64,000 nucleotides of DNA from Nemorincola caseinilytica. Its GTDB lineage: Bacteria; Bacteroidota; Bacteroidia; Chitinophagales; Chitinophagaceae. Positions within the stretch are counted from its first letter, which is position 1. Each line of letters opens with the position of its first letter. The notes beneath the pieces were generated by a model, which saw nothing but the letters and a program-made list of their open reading frames with translations, was not told where the DNA came from and searched no databases. Below, piece by piece: positions 54,054-62,783 of this stretch. The stretch is taken from positions 310,001 through 374,000 of the forward strand of contig NZ_BAABFA010000024.1 in NCBI RefSeq assembly GCF_039540515.1, in the 5' to 3' direction. A program made the translations under genes and the position numbers.

Positions 54054-54608
54054 ATGAAGTTCTGGAAGCCTCTTCTACTCACAACTGCCCTGTTCGCTGC
54101 TGTCATATCTACATCCGTCCTCACATCGTGCGAGCCCAACTCCTGCGATGGCATAGTGTGCTACAATGCCGGCTCTTGCGGCAATGGCGCATGTACCTGC
54201 CCTTCGGCCTATGAGGGTGTGCGCTGCGAGACAGAAAAAAGGAACAGATACCTGGGTATATACGGCGGCTTCACCCAGTGCGATAATACCGCGCAGGTGA
54301 TAGATACCGTTACCATTGTGCCTGCCAACAGGGGCCTGCTGAGTGTGGATGTGTATGTGCAGAGCCTGCTGCCAAAGGTGCTGCGTGGTTTTGTAGAAAG
54401 CAATGAAAGCACCTACAGGATAGTGGTGACCAACAACGACAGCACCAAGCCCAATACCATAGAGTACCAGCGCGTATTCGAGATAACCCTGCAGTCGGAC
54501 AAAACACTTGTATTGCACAACTACGAATATGAGATCACCAATAATGTGGACACCTTCCAGCATGCATGCCACTTCATAGGCCCCAAGACAAAGTTGCCTA
54601 TACCATAA
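54054..54608 (+). CDS. lipoprotein with an EGF-like domain
   Basis: This 184-residue lipoprotein has a signal sequence (MKFWKPLLLTTALFAAVIST) and a lipobox TSC near residue 26. An EGF-like Cys pattern follows: CDGIVCYNAGSCGNGACTCPSAYEGVRC, six Cys ending near residue 58. The rest is a beta-rich domain with VIDTVTIVPANRGLLSVDVY and YRIVVTNNDST. EGF-like modules are rare in bacterial lipoproteins outside Bacteroidota; the ligand is unknown. The start at 54054 is chosen for the signal peptide. It is followed by a terminator at 54643. Confidence 0.8.
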   Translation: MKFWKPLLLTTALFAAVISTSVLTSCEPNSCDGIVCYNAGSCGNGACTCPSAYEGVRCETEKRNRYLGIYGGFTQCDNTAQVIDTVTIVPANRGLLSVDVYVQSLLPKVLRGFVESNESTYRIVVTNNDSTKPNTIEYQRVFEITLQSDKTLVLHNYEYEITNNVDTFQHACHFIGPKTKLPIP

Positions 54609-54642
54609 CAGCCATTTCCTGAACGAACTTATAAAATGCCAG

Positions 54643-54669
54643 AGCGCCGCACTCCATGTGCGGCGCTTT
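54643..54669 (+). terminator. terminator between the EGF-like lipoprotein and gldA genes
   Basis: A 10-bp GC-rich stem AGCGCCGCAC/GTGCGGCGCT closes a 5-nt loop and is followed by TT. The gldA -7 box starts 3 nt later, so the gldA -33 region falls inside this hairpin. Confidence 0.75.
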
Positions 54670-54671
54670 GG

Positions 54672-54679
54672 TATCTTTG
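54672..54679 (+). promoter_or_regulatory. -7 promoter box (TATCTTTG) of gldA
   Basis: TATCTTTG ends 7 nt before the ATG at 54687, predicting a leaderless or very short leader mRNA. Confidence 0.55.
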
Positions 54680-54686
54680 CCATACT

Positions 54687-55598
54687 ATGTCCATCAAAGT
54701 TACTGCCCTTACCAAGGTATACGAGACACAGAAAGCGGTAGACGCTATCTCGTTCGAGATAAAGAAAGGAGAGATAACGGGTTTCCTGGGTCCCAATGGC
54801 GCCGGGAAATCGACCACTATGAAAATGATAACCGGCTACCTGCCACCCACATCGGGCTCGGCAATGGTATGTGGCTACGATGTGACACAGAAGCCCATGG
54901 AAGTACGCAAAAGGGTAGGCTACCTGCCCGAGGCCAATCCCCTTTATTACGAAATGTATGTAAGGGAATACCTGGAACTGAGCGCGGGTATACACAAGCT
55001 GGGCAAGAACAAGGGCGCACGCATAGAAGAGATGATATCGCTAACGGGGCTGGGCAAGGAGGCGCATAAAAAGATAGGCGCACTATCGAAGGGGTACAAG
55101 CAGCGTGTGGGCCTGGCACAGGCCATGCTGCATGATCCGGAGGTGCTGATACTGGACGAGCCCACATCGGGCCTGGACCCCAACCAGATAGTAGAGATAC
55201 GCGACCTGATAAAGAACATAGGCGCCGATAAGACCGTTCTGCTATCTACCCACATCATGCAGGAGGTACAGGCCATGTGCAGCCGTGTCATCATCATCAA
55301 CAATGGACAGGTGGCCGCCGATGACCCTATAGACCAGCTGCAGCAGAAGAACACCCGGAGGGATATCCTCGTCATAGCCTTTGAGCAGGAGGTAGCCGAC
55401 GCACAACTGGCCGCGCTGAAGCATGCCGATAGCCGGGAGCATATAGGTGGCAACAAATGGAAGCTGGCCACAGCAGAGCCCGATGCACTGCGCCGCGAGG
55501 TGATGCAATGGGCCCTGGACCACAATGTGAACATAGGTTCTATGCAGGCGCAGACAGAATCGCTGGAGGATGTGTTCCGTACACTTACACGCAAATAG
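54687..55598 (+). CDS. gldA: gliding-motility-type ABC transporter ATPase GldA
   Basis: This 303-residue ATPase matches GldA: MSIKVTALTKVYETQKAVDAI, Walker A FLGPNGAGKSTTMKMI, the segment YLPEANPLYYEMYVREYL, signature LSKGYKQRVGLAQAMLHDPE, Walker B LILDEPTSGLDPNQI, and a C-terminal extension of about 80 residues. In Flavobacterium johnsoniae GldA works with GldF and GldG in gliding; those genes are not in the window. Distinction from other ABC-2 ATPases rests on the KGYKQRVGLAQA and PNQIxEIR pattern. Confidence 0.82.
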   Translation: MSIKVTALTKVYETQKAVDAISFEIKKGEITGFLGPNGAGKSTTMKMITGYLPPTSGSAMVCGYDVTQKPMEVRKRVGYLPEANPLYYEMYVREYLELSAGIHKLGKNKGARIEEMISLTGLGKEAHKKIGALSKGYKQRVGLAQAMLHDPEVLILDEPTSGLDPNQIVEIRDLIKNIGADKTVLLSTHIMQEVQAMCSRVIIINNGQVAADDPIDQLQQKNTRRDILVIAFEQEVADAQLAALKHADSREHIGGNKWKLATAEPDALRREVMQWALDHNVNIGSMQAQTESLEDVFRTLTRK

Positions 55599-55605
55599 TG
55601 CCCGT

Positions 55606-58044
55606 CTAGAAGGGATAACCGATAGAAAAGCTGAAGACCACATTCTCGGCCCGCCAGCCGTTATCGAACGGGGCTATGTCTTTGAACACCCAGCCCGAAT
55701 TGGTGTGTACATACGGCTTCTTCACAGGTATGGCCATATCCACACGCACAGTGAGGAAGGATGCTATCTCGAAGCGCGAGCCTATACCCAGGTCCATAGC
55801 TATATCCTGTCCCAGCTTGTCCATGGCCAGTTCACCGCCCGCATAGGCGGTATCGGGGTTGGCCAGCCATATATTGCCTGCATCGGCAAATAGTGCGCCA
55901 TTCATTTTCACTGCCCCCGCAAAAAGCGGCATCACCGGGAAGCGGTACTCTGCATTTGCCTCCAGCTTTATGTCTCCCGTCAGGTCTATCTGGTTCACTT
56001 TTTCGGTGAGGGACTTGCGGTAGCTGCCCGGTCCCAGCGATCGTATGCGCCAGCCGCGCAGGCTGTATGGGCCGCCTGCAAAGTATTGTTTTATGTAAGG
56101 CAGTGTCCATGGCGGGCCATAGGGTATGCCTACGCCGCCATTGAACCTCAGCGCCATTACAGACTTGCGTATAGCGAAGTAGTGGCGCGCATCAAGGTCG
56201 TACTTGGTATACTGCGCAAAATTCGTGTCCTGCAGGGTGTATAGCTGGTTCAGCGCATAGCCTAGCTTGCGTGCGCCTTTCAATACGCCACCTGCCTCTT
56301 CGAAGGCTACGCGCAGGTAAGAGTAGCTGCGCCCCTTTCGCCTGGCGCTATTGTCGAAGCGGAACGATATGTTCTCGCCCTCTATGAATGTCTGTTTATA
56401 GCTGTTACTCAGGTATTCGTTAGAGCTCAGTACTTTCTGGAAAGAATCGGTAAGCTCCTTTTCAGGCAGGCGTATCTTGTTGATGAAAGCAGGTGTGAGT
56501 GTCCATGTCTTCGTTTCCGATTCGCGCCAGTTGTAAGAGAAGGTTGCGCTGGTGTTCAGCAACTGGAAATAGTTGATACGGTGAATGACGTTCTCGCCCA
56601 CGCTTATCACTGTGTGCGGCAGGTTGCTGTTGCTGAATATGGACGATGCTACGGGGGCTACGAATTTGGGGAAATCCAAGCTGGCATTGATACCGTAATA
56701 CTGTGTGAGTAGCTGGAAGCGCTTGTACAGGTCGTCGGCCAGGTTCTCGTCATAGTAAAGCTCTATACCGCCGCTGGCGCTTATGGTCAGCAGGTTGGCC
56801 CCGCGCAGAAAGTTCTTGTTACGGAAATTGAGGCTCAGGGAATTGCCTAGGTCGTATGTGGTACCGTTCGATACCTCGAAATTGGTAGAGAAATCATACT
56901 TCTGCGCACGGTTCAGGTATATGCTGCAATCCAGGCTGTCGCGCGTCACCCTGTTCTCGCGGAACTGTACCCTTATGTAATGGAAAATGCCCAGCCCGCC
57001 CATGCGCGATATGGTACGTTCCTCATCGGCCTTTGAGTAGGTATTGCCCGGCGCCAGGAACATGTGGCGGTACAGTACCCGTGGCAGTACATATTCGCTA
57101 TGGTACTTGAATTCCACACCCTTTATGTTGCGCGTTATCATATTGGTGTCGTTACGGTCCTCTGCGCCACCATAGTCGGGGTATACCGTTATCTTGCTTA
57201 TAGTGTATTTGTTGTAAGACAGGCTGTCATCGGCCTTTCTTATGATGATGTCTATATCCAGCGTGCCTTTCCGTTTCGCTGTGCGCGATATATAGTTCAC
57301 CGCGTTCTCGAACGGGCTGGCCCCTATCTTGAATATCGACCTATCTATCGTATCTATCTTGAATGTGATATTTTCCAGGTTGAAGCGCCTGTAGCCATTG
57401 TTGTTCACGGCAGTGGTTATCCGGCTGCGCTCCTCTTCAAGCAGGCTGTAGGTGAAGATGGTACCTTTTTTCAGCCTGGTGGCATCGCTGGCTCCCCTCA
57501 CCACGGCCGCTATTGCGCTATCGTCTATGTTATAGTTTATACGGTCTATCTTGTAATTGGGGCCTGTCTCTACGGTATAGGTAGTATACGCCTTCTTCTT
57601 TCTGAACACTACCGTATCATGCACACGGGCATAGAAAAAGCCCTGGTTGAAGAGGTAGTTCTTCATGTTCTGTTCAGACTGGGGCATCGTCAGCGAGTCG
57701 AATATCACCGGTCTCTGTACCGACTTCGGCAGCAGGGAATCAGGCCGTGTGTGCAGCCGTTTATAGCGGCGGTTATATGCCCATAGCTTCTTGGGTATCT
57801 TCACCACCGTTATACCCATAAAGTTGCTGTTGGGCTGCTGTACTACTAGGTTGTCAAGGTTCTCTTTCAGCTCGCCCTTGTTGGGCATAGGGGTCTCGTT
57901 CTTCAGTACTATCTTGTTCTTCCAAAGGAGATACTGATCTTTTTCGAGGTGCTTGGTGCTGCTACAGGCGGCCAGCAGGGCCGCAAGCAGCAGTGGCAGT
58001 ACACACCGACATATATACCTCTTATAAAAAACACTCCCGGCCAT
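55606..58044 (-). CDS. TamA/BamA-like outer-membrane protein with lipoprotein signal
   Basis: This is an 812-residue POTRA-plus-barrel protein. The N-terminus has a signal segment and a lipobox (LLAACSS, Cys near residue 27), which is typical of the Bacteroidota TamL-type (lipidated TamA) proteins. POTRA-like repeats fill about 40-400 (for example YNIDDSAIAAVVRGASDATR). The 16-stranded barrel (about 410-812) has the RGW motif (YSLRGWRIRSLGPGSY) and ends in a terminal Phe (VFSFSIGYPF). It likely helps insert or move proteins in the outer membrane with a TamB-like partner, not encoded here. Its start is 37 nt from the divergent methylase gene. Confidence 0.88.
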   Translation of the reverse strand: MAGSVFYKRYICRCVLPLLLAALLAACSSTKHLEKDQYLLWKNKIVLKNETPMPNKGELKENLDNLVVQQPNSNFMGITVVKIPKKLWAYNRRYKRLHTRPDSLLPKSVQRPVIFDSLTMPQSEQNMKNYLFNQGFFYARVHDTVVFRKKKAYTTYTVETGPNYKIDRINYNIDDSAIAAVVRGASDATRLKKGTIFTYSLLEEERSRITTAVNNNGYRRFNLENITFKIDTIDRSIFKIGASPFENAVNYISRTAKRKGTLDIDIIIRKADDSLSYNKYTISKITVYPDYGGAEDRNDTNMITRNIKGVEFKYHSEYVLPRVLYRHMFLAPGNTYSKADEERTISRMGGLGIFHYIRVQFRENRVTRDSLDCSIYLNRAQKYDFSTNFEVSNGTTYDLGNSLSLNFRNKNFLRGANLLTISASGGIELYYDENLADDLYKRFQLLTQYYGINASLDFPKFVAPVASSIFSNSNLPHTVISVGENVIHRINYFQLLNTSATFSYNWRESETKTWTLTPAFINKIRLPEKELTDSFQKVLSSNEYLSNSYKQTFIEGENISFRFDNSARRKGRSYSYLRVAFEEAGGVLKGARKLGYALNQLYTLQDTNFAQYTKYDLDARHYFAIRKSVMALRFNGGVGIPYGPPWTLPYIKQYFAGGPYSLRGWRIRSLGPGSYRKSLTEKVNQIDLTGDIKLEANAEYRFPVMPLFAGAVKMNGALFADAGNIWLANPDTAYAGGELAMDKLGQDIAMDLGIGSRFEIASFLTVRVDMAIPVKKPYVHTNSGWVFKDIAPFDNGWRAENVVFSFSIGYPF

Positions 58045-58066
58045 GTACTGATAACAACAATTGATA

Positions 58067-58074
58067 TAGTTTTG
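58067..58074 (+). promoter_or_regulatory. -7 promoter box (TAGTTTTG) of the RNA methylase gene
   Basis: TAGTTTTG ends 6 nt before the ATG at 58081; the upstream in-frame Met codons fall inside the divergent neighbour. Confidence 0.55.
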
Positions 58075-58080
58075 CGGTAT

Positions 58081-58821
58081 ATGCTATCGAAAGCGCAAAG
58101 TAAGCACATTCGCTCGTTAACACAGCAAAAATTCCGCAGTATGCACCGGCAGTTCATAGCCGAAGGCAGCAAGGTGGCGCTGGAATGGCTGCATAGCGAT
58201 ATGCCTATCGATACCATAGTGGCCACGGCCGAATGGCATGCTGCCAATACCCATGTTATAGCCCGCCATCCCGAGGCTGCGGTGCATATAGCATCCGATG
58301 ATGACCTTACCGCTCTCTCTGCCTTGCATACTCCCTCGCAGGTATTGCTGGTGTTGCCTTATGCCGCTGCAAAGGATGTGCCAAATGTGAACGAATGGTA
58401 CCTGGCGCTGGATGATATACAGGATCCGGGCAATATGGGGACCCTCATTCGCATAGCCGACTGGTTCGGGATACGGCACCTGGTATGCTCTCCTAACTGT
58501 GTGGATGTGTATAACCCCAAGGTGGTACAGAGTGCCATGGGCAGCCACATCAGGGTAAATATCTATGAGGCGCCGCTGGCCGATGCACTGCCTGCATTGA
58601 GTGCGCCAAAGTTCGCCGCTACCTTATCGGGAAGCGATGTATACCAGGCAGGTACACATGAAAGCGGTGTACTCATTATAGGCAACGAATCGAAGGGTAT
58701 ATCGCCGCAGGTAATGGCGCTGGCCACCCACTGGGTCACCATTCCCCGTACCGGCGGCGCCGAATCGCTGAACGCTGCCGTGTCGGCGGGGATATTATGT
58801 GCCCTGCTGCTGCCTCGTTAA
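58081..58821 (+). CDS. TrmH/SpoU-family RNA 2'-O-methyltransferase
   Basis: This is a 246-residue SPOUT-class enzyme. A substrate-binding N-terminal domain (MLSKAQSKHIRSLTQQKFRS, FIAEGSKVALEWL) precedes the trefoil-knot domain with LALDDIQDPGNMGTLIRIADW, PNCVDVYNPKVVQSAMGS, LIIGNESKGISPQV and IPRTGGAESLNAAVSAGI. The knot motifs bind SAM. The target RNA (23S rRNA or tRNA) is not decided by sequence. Its start is near the divergent TamA-like gene, with a leaderless-type promoter. Confidence 0.9.
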   Translation: MLSKAQSKHIRSLTQQKFRSMHRQFIAEGSKVALEWLHSDMPIDTIVATAEWHAANTHVIARHPEAAVHIASDDDLTALSALHTPSQVLLVLPYAAAKDVPNVNEWYLALDDIQDPGNMGTLIRIADWFGIRHLVCSPNCVDVYNPKVVQSAMGSHIRVNIYEAPLADALPALSAPKFAATLSGSDVYQAGTHESGVLIIGNESKGISPQVMALATHWVTIPRTGGAESLNAAVSAGILCALLLPR

Positions 58822-58904
58822 ATTTATCCTAAGATGTCTTTTTGCATTTAACTGGCATGTCCATTGCAGGTCATAGTAATAGCAAATAACTACCTTTATA
58901 CTGT

Positions 58905-59699
58905 ATGAGACAGCTATTTATACTTCTCTTCCTGCTGGTGACCGTTACCACAGCTACGCAGGCCCAAACACTGCTGCGTGTGCACCTGGCCGATAATTCC
59001 CGCATCAATATCTCGGTGAATGGTCGCTATTTCAATAAGCGCGGTACCACTGTCACTGTAGGCGACCTGCCACCCGGCAGGCATTACCTGAAGATATTCG
59101 GTGTGAGCTACGACCGCTGGGGCCGTGTTTACGACCGTCTCGTATTCCAGGGCTGGGTGAATACCAAGCCGGGTATGATCACCAATTTCCTCTACGACCC
59201 GCACAACCGCACTATGTCGGCCATGACCAACCCTATAGATGATAGCCGCGGCCCTGCCTATGCGCAGAACCCAACTAACGGCAGCTACAATGATGGCCCT
59301 GCTTACGAGCGACCAACACCTGATGCAGATGCGCCCGTCACCGGTAGCGACGATACCAGGGCCACTCCGCTACAGCCCGGTACGCCTGTGGCATCACCCG
59401 TGGCATCCGGCACACTCACGGAAGAAGCATCTGATAAGCTAAAGGCCAGGGTAGATGCCAAGACCACCGATACCGAAAAGCTGAAATACATAAAAGAGGC
59501 GCTGAGGAAGGAGACGCTTACCACCTTCCAGGTGAGCTATATGATGGACTGGTTCCTTTTCGAGAGCACGAAGGTGGAATTCGCACGCTGGGCCTACAAC
59601 ATCACCAGCGATAAGGAATACTATGCCGACCTCGCTGCCAAATTCAACTACAGCAGCTCAAAAGAAGAGTTACAGCAGTTTTTGGATAGTAGAAGGTAG
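58905..59699 (+). CDS. secreted DUF4476-containing protein
   Basis: This 264-residue protein has a signal peptide (MRQLFILLFLLVTVTTATQAQ). It then has a beta domain (about 25-115: LRVHLADNSRINISVNGRYFN, GRHYLKIFGVSYDRWGR), a low-complexity linker rich in Pro/Thr/Asp (about 118-180) and a C-terminal helical DUF4476 domain (LKARVDAKTTDTEKLKYIKE, FQVSYMMDWFLFESTKVEFARWAYN). DUF4476 proteins are common in Bacteroidota and of unknown function. The last codons read into GTAGAAGG words that continue after the stop. A TACCTTTA box sits 5 nt before its ATG. Confidence 0.8.
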   Translation: MRQLFILLFLLVTVTTATQAQTLLRVHLADNSRINISVNGRYFNKRGTTVTVGDLPPGRHYLKIFGVSYDRWGRVYDRLVFQGWVNTKPGMITNFLYDPHNRTMSAMTNPIDDSRGPAYAQNPTNGSYNDGPAYERPTPDADAPVTGSDDTRATPLQPGTPVASPVASGTLTEEASDKLKARVDAKTTDTEKLKYIKEALRKETLTTFQVSYMMDWFLFESTKVEFARWAYNITSDKEYYADLAAKFNYSSSKEELQQFLDSRR

Positions 59700-59706
59700 A
59701 AGGTCT

Positions 59707-59904
<198 letters not shown>

Positions 59905-59906
59905 AT

Positions 59907-59914
59907 TATCTTTG
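59907..59914 (+). promoter_or_regulatory. -7 promoter box (TATCTTTG) of hisS
   Basis: TATCTTTG ends 5 nt before the hisS ATG at 59920, predicting a leaderless or near-leaderless mRNA. Confidence 0.55.
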
Positions 59915-59919
59915 CCACC

Positions 59920-61332
59920 ATGAAACCATCCATACCGCAAGGCACCCGCGATCTGTCGCCAGAAGTGGTGCGCAAGCGCCAGTATATATTCGGTACACTA
60001 CGGTCCATATTCGAGCTCTATGGTTTTCAGCCGCTGGAGACCCCCGCTATGGAAAATCTCACCACCCTCACAGGCAAGTATGGCGAGGAGGGCGACCGGC
60101 TCATATTCAAGATACTCAACAATGGCCTGCATGAAAAGAGCGAGGCCGATAAAAACAAGCTGAACGCGGAGTGGAACAATGTGCTTAGCCGTTCCTATTC
60201 ATCGCCCGTGGTCACAGAGCGTGCCCTGCGGTACGACCTCACCATACCTTTTGCCCGCTATGTAGTGATGCACCATCACGAGCTGGCCCTGCCTTTCCGC
60301 AGGTACCAGATGCAGCCTGTATGGCGTGCCGACAGGCCGCAGAAGGGACGTTACCGCGAATTCTGGCAGTGCGATGCCGATGTGGTGGGCAGCACCTCCC
60401 TCATTAACGAGGCCGAACTGCTGTGCATATACGGGCAGGCGTTCAGCCGCCTGGCCATACCCGTGGCCATAAAGGTGAACAGCCGCAAACTGCTGCAGGG
60501 CCTTTCGGAGATATGCGGCCATCCCGATAAGATGACCGACATAACGGTAGCGCTCGATAAGCTGGACAAGATAGGGTGGAGTGGCGTAGCCAATGAGCTA
60601 CAGGCACGCGGCATAGATGCCGATGGTGTGGCCCGCCTGGAGCAGGTGATACAGGTTTTCGGTACTAATAGCGAAAAGCTGCAAGCGCTGGTGCAGATAA
60701 TGGCCACGAGCGAGGCGGGTATGCAAGGGATAACGGAGATAACCGATACGCTTTCCTACTACGCACAGCTAGCCGATCACAATATGGCAGGCGATGCGCA
60801 GATAGTGGTAGATGTGAGCCTTGCCCGTGGTCTCAATTACTACACGGGTATCATTGTAGAGGTGGTATGTACCCACCCCGATGTAAAGATGGGCAGCATA
60901 GGCGGTGGCGGCCGCTACGACGACCTCACCGGGCTTTTCGGCCTGAAAGGGCTCTCAGGTGTAGGTGTTTCCTTTGGTATAGATCGTATATACGATGTGC
61001 TGGAAGAACTGGCCCTTTTTCCGCAGCAGCTGAGTGCGGCCACAAAAGCCATCATCCTCAATTTTGGCGGAGAGAACGAGCGCTATGCGCTGGATATACT
61101 GCGCCGTTGCAGGGAGGCAGGCATAGCGGCCGAGATATACCCCGATGCTGCCAAGTTCGATAAACAGATGAAGTATGCCAATAAACGTGGCATACAGTAT
61201 GTGCTGCTGCCCGGCGATGACGAGCGTGCCGCAGGCCGCATCAGCGTAAAGAACTTCACTACCGGGGAACAGACCCTGCTGGATGTGGCCGATGCCATAT
61301 CGCTCTTGCAGCAGGCCTCTGCAACGCTATAG
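59920..61332 (+). CDS. hisS: histidyl-tRNA synthetase
   Basis: This 470-residue class II synthetase charges tRNA-His. Motif 1 lies around GFQPLETPAMENLTTL, motif 2 includes YRQMQPVWRADRPQKGRYREFWQCDAD, the histidine A box reads ARGLNYYTG, and motif 3 lies around GVGVSFGIDRIYDVL. The C-terminal anticodon-binding domain follows (about 375-470: KAIILNFGGENERYALDIL, KYANKRGIQYVLLPGDDE). The start at 59920 (MKPSIPQGTRDLSPE) is family-typical; in-frame codons upstream translate the heptamer tract and are rejected. Its 3' end overlaps the convergent ComEA-like gene by 6 nt. Confidence 0.97.
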   Translation: MKPSIPQGTRDLSPEVVRKRQYIFGTLRSIFELYGFQPLETPAMENLTTLTGKYGEEGDRLIFKILNNGLHEKSEADKNKLNAEWNNVLSRSYSSPVVTERALRYDLTIPFARYVVMHHHELALPFRRYQMQPVWRADRPQKGRYREFWQCDADVVGSTSLINEAELLCIYGQAFSRLAIPVAIKVNSRKLLQGLSEICGHPDKMTDITVALDKLDKIGWSGVANELQARGIDADGVARLEQVIQVFGTNSEKLQALVQIMATSEAGMQGITEITDTLSYYAQLADHNMAGDAQIVVDVSLARGLNYYTGIIVEVVCTHPDVKMGSIGGGGRYDDLTGLFGLKGLSGVGVSFGIDRIYDVLEELALFPQQLSAATKAIILNFGGENERYALDILRRCREAGIAAEIYPDAAKFDKQMKYANKRGIQYVLLPGDDERAAGRISVKNFTTGEQTLLDVADAISLLQQASATL

Positions 61333-61731
61333 GCATACATGTTTCCGTAGATCGGCAAATACGGTGTCGGGCAACGAGCAGGTCTCGCGCAGTTGCTCTA
61401 TGTCGGTATATGGGCCTATGATGCGCCTGCGCCATATTATCTTGCGCGCGGCCTCGGGGTCTATGCCCTTTACCTGTACCAGCGTGGCAGAGTCTGCCTT
61501 GTTTATGCTCACCATGCCGGGCTGTTGCCGTGGTGCATCGGGGCCGCTGGCCTTATAGTTCTCCCATGCCTGCCGCAGGCGTTCCTCTTCTGCACGGTCC
61601 ATATCGGGCTGTACCCACAGGTGCATAGTGGCCTTTATGCCTATCAGCAGCAGCAGCAATACCAGCAGCACGGCCAGTCCTGCTCTTTCCTTGCTGCTGA
61701 AGGTGATGTAAGAACGTATCCTGTTCTTCAT
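61327..61731 (-). CDS. membrane-anchored helix-hairpin-helix (ComEA-like) protein
   Basis: This 134-residue protein has an N-terminal membrane segment (GLAVLLVLLLLLIGIKATM) and a C-terminal helix-hairpin-helix DNA-binding domain: VSINKADSATLVQVKGIDPEAARKII and IGPYTDIEQLRE. The layout (one membrane span, linker, HhH domain) is that of ComEA, which binds DNA in natural transformation, but many Bacteroidota HhH proteins of this kind have unknown roles. The stop overlaps that of hisS. Confidence 0.82.
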   Translation of the reverse strand: MKNRIRSYITFSSKERAGLAVLLVLLLLLIGIKATMHLWVQPDMDRAEEERLRQAWENYKASGPDAPRQQPGMVSINKADSATLVQVKGIDPEAARKIIWRRRIIGPYTDIEQLRETCSLPDTVFADLRKHVCL

Positions 61732-61813
61732 ACATTGTAGTGTAGATATACAAATATCGCTAATGCCCTGCCATTCTCATAATGCCATGCCTCTTTTCTT
61801 TCGGTCGTTTAAT

Positions 61814-61821
61814 TACTTTTG
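61814..61821 (+). promoter_or_regulatory. -7 promoter box (TACTTTTG) of the ABC ATPase gene
   Basis: TACTTTTG ends 8 nt before the ATG at 61830. Confidence 0.5.
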
Positions 61822-61829
61822 ACAGGAAA

Positions 61830-62450
61830 ATGGATATTTCCCTTCACCAGGTAGGCAAGCGTTTCCAGCGGCACCGTGTATTCAAGGATATTACATACAC
61901 CTTCACATCGCCGGGGGCATATGCTTTACTGGGTCCCAATGGTAGTGGCAAATCTACCCTGCTACGGGTGATAGCAGGCATGCAGCAGCCCTCTGCAGGC
62001 AAGGTGACGCATACCGATAGTAATGGTAAGGTAGTAGAGGCCTCCGGTGTATTCCACAGCATCAGCTTTTGCGCCCCCGGGCAGGAGATAGTAGAAGAGT
62101 TCACCCTGCGCGAGTTCCTGGGATTTCATTTCTCTTTCAAGCCACTTATAAAAGGTCTTTCCATAGAGCAGGTCATAGATATCATGGGCCTCACCGCCGC
62201 TGCCGATAAGCCTATATATGACTATTCATCGGGCATGAAACAGCGTGTGAAACTGGCACAGGCCATATTTGCCGATACCCCTGTGCTGATGCTGGACGAG
62301 CCCTGTACCAACCTGGACGAACGTGGAGTAGGGCAGTATCGCCAGTGGATGGACACCTATGCCGCAGGCCGCCTGGTGCTCATAGCCTCCAACGATCCAC
62401 GCGAATACTACTGCTGCACACACCACCTGCGCGTAGAGGACCATCTATGA
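61830..62450 (+). CDS. ABC transporter ATPase, small
   Basis: This 206-residue ATPase has Walker A LLGPNGSGKSTLLRVIAG, a Q-loop region (FCAPGQEIVEEFTLREF), signature YSSGMKQRVKLAQAIFADTP, Walker B VLMLDEPCTNLDERGV and a late switch region ASNDPREYYCC in place of the usual H-loop His (Asn-Asp-Pro). It resembles CcmA/ABC-2 type ATPases by length and by YSSGMKQR, and could be the partner of a CcmB- or ABC-2-type permease. The start at 61830 (MDISLHQVGKRFQ) is chosen because of the -7 box and the family N-terminus. Confidence 0.85.
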   Translation: MDISLHQVGKRFQRHRVFKDITYTFTSPGAYALLGPNGSGKSTLLRVIAGMQQPSAGKVTHTDSNGKVVEASGVFHSISFCAPGQEIVEEFTLREFLGFHFSFKPLIKGLSIEQVIDIMGLTAAADKPIYDYSSGMKQRVKLAQAIFADTPVLMLDEPCTNLDERGVGQYRQWMDTYAAGRLVLIASNDPREYYCCTHHLRVEDHL

Positions 62451-62485
62451 TCATTATTTAGTTCCCAATATCAGTGCGAAACGAT

Positions 62486-62493
62486 TATTTTTG
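62486..62493 (+). promoter_or_regulatory. -7 promoter box (TATTTTTG) of tRNA-Arg
   Basis: TATTTTTG ends 8 nt before the mature 5' end of tRNA-Arg. Because the tRNA must lie inside the transcript, it bounds the distance from box to start site to 8 nt or less. Confidence 0.65.
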
Positions 62494-62501
62494 CACCGCA
62501 T

Positions 62502-62573
62502 GGCTTCGTAGTACAACGGATAGTATAAGAGTTTCCGAAGCTCCAGATCCAGGTTCGATTCCCGGCGAAGCTA
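62502..62573 (+). tRNA. tRNA-Arg (CCG anticodon)
   Basis: Acceptor stem GGCTTCG/CGAAGCT (one G.U pair), D-arm GTACAACGGATAGTAT, anticodon stem AGAGT/GCTCC with loop TTCCGAA (anticodon CCG), a 4-nt variable loop and T-arm CCAGG/CCCGG. There are A.C mismatches at the top of the anticodon stem and in the T stem. CCA is not encoded. Confidence 0.92.
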
Positions 62574-62581
62574 CACTTTAT

Positions 62582-62606
62582 AAAACCCTTGCTATGCAAG
62601 GGTTTT
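62582..62606 (+). terminator. terminator of tRNA-Arg
   Basis: A perfect 11-bp stem (AAAACCCTTGC/GCAAGGGTTTT) closes a 3-nt loop, 9 nt after the tRNA. Confidence 0.88.
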
Positions 62607-62783
62607 GTGTTTTTCTGTCCTTTTCTTTTTAACGCAGCGGTTCTGATAGGAAAAGAGCCAGATAATACTACCGATATTGAGAATGATCGTTTAAATTTAT
62701 AAGTGAACATCCTGATCGGTATGGAATTGTGTACCAAGGTATTCGACCCAATATTCAAAGTTGATATTCTCTAAAGCTATTTT

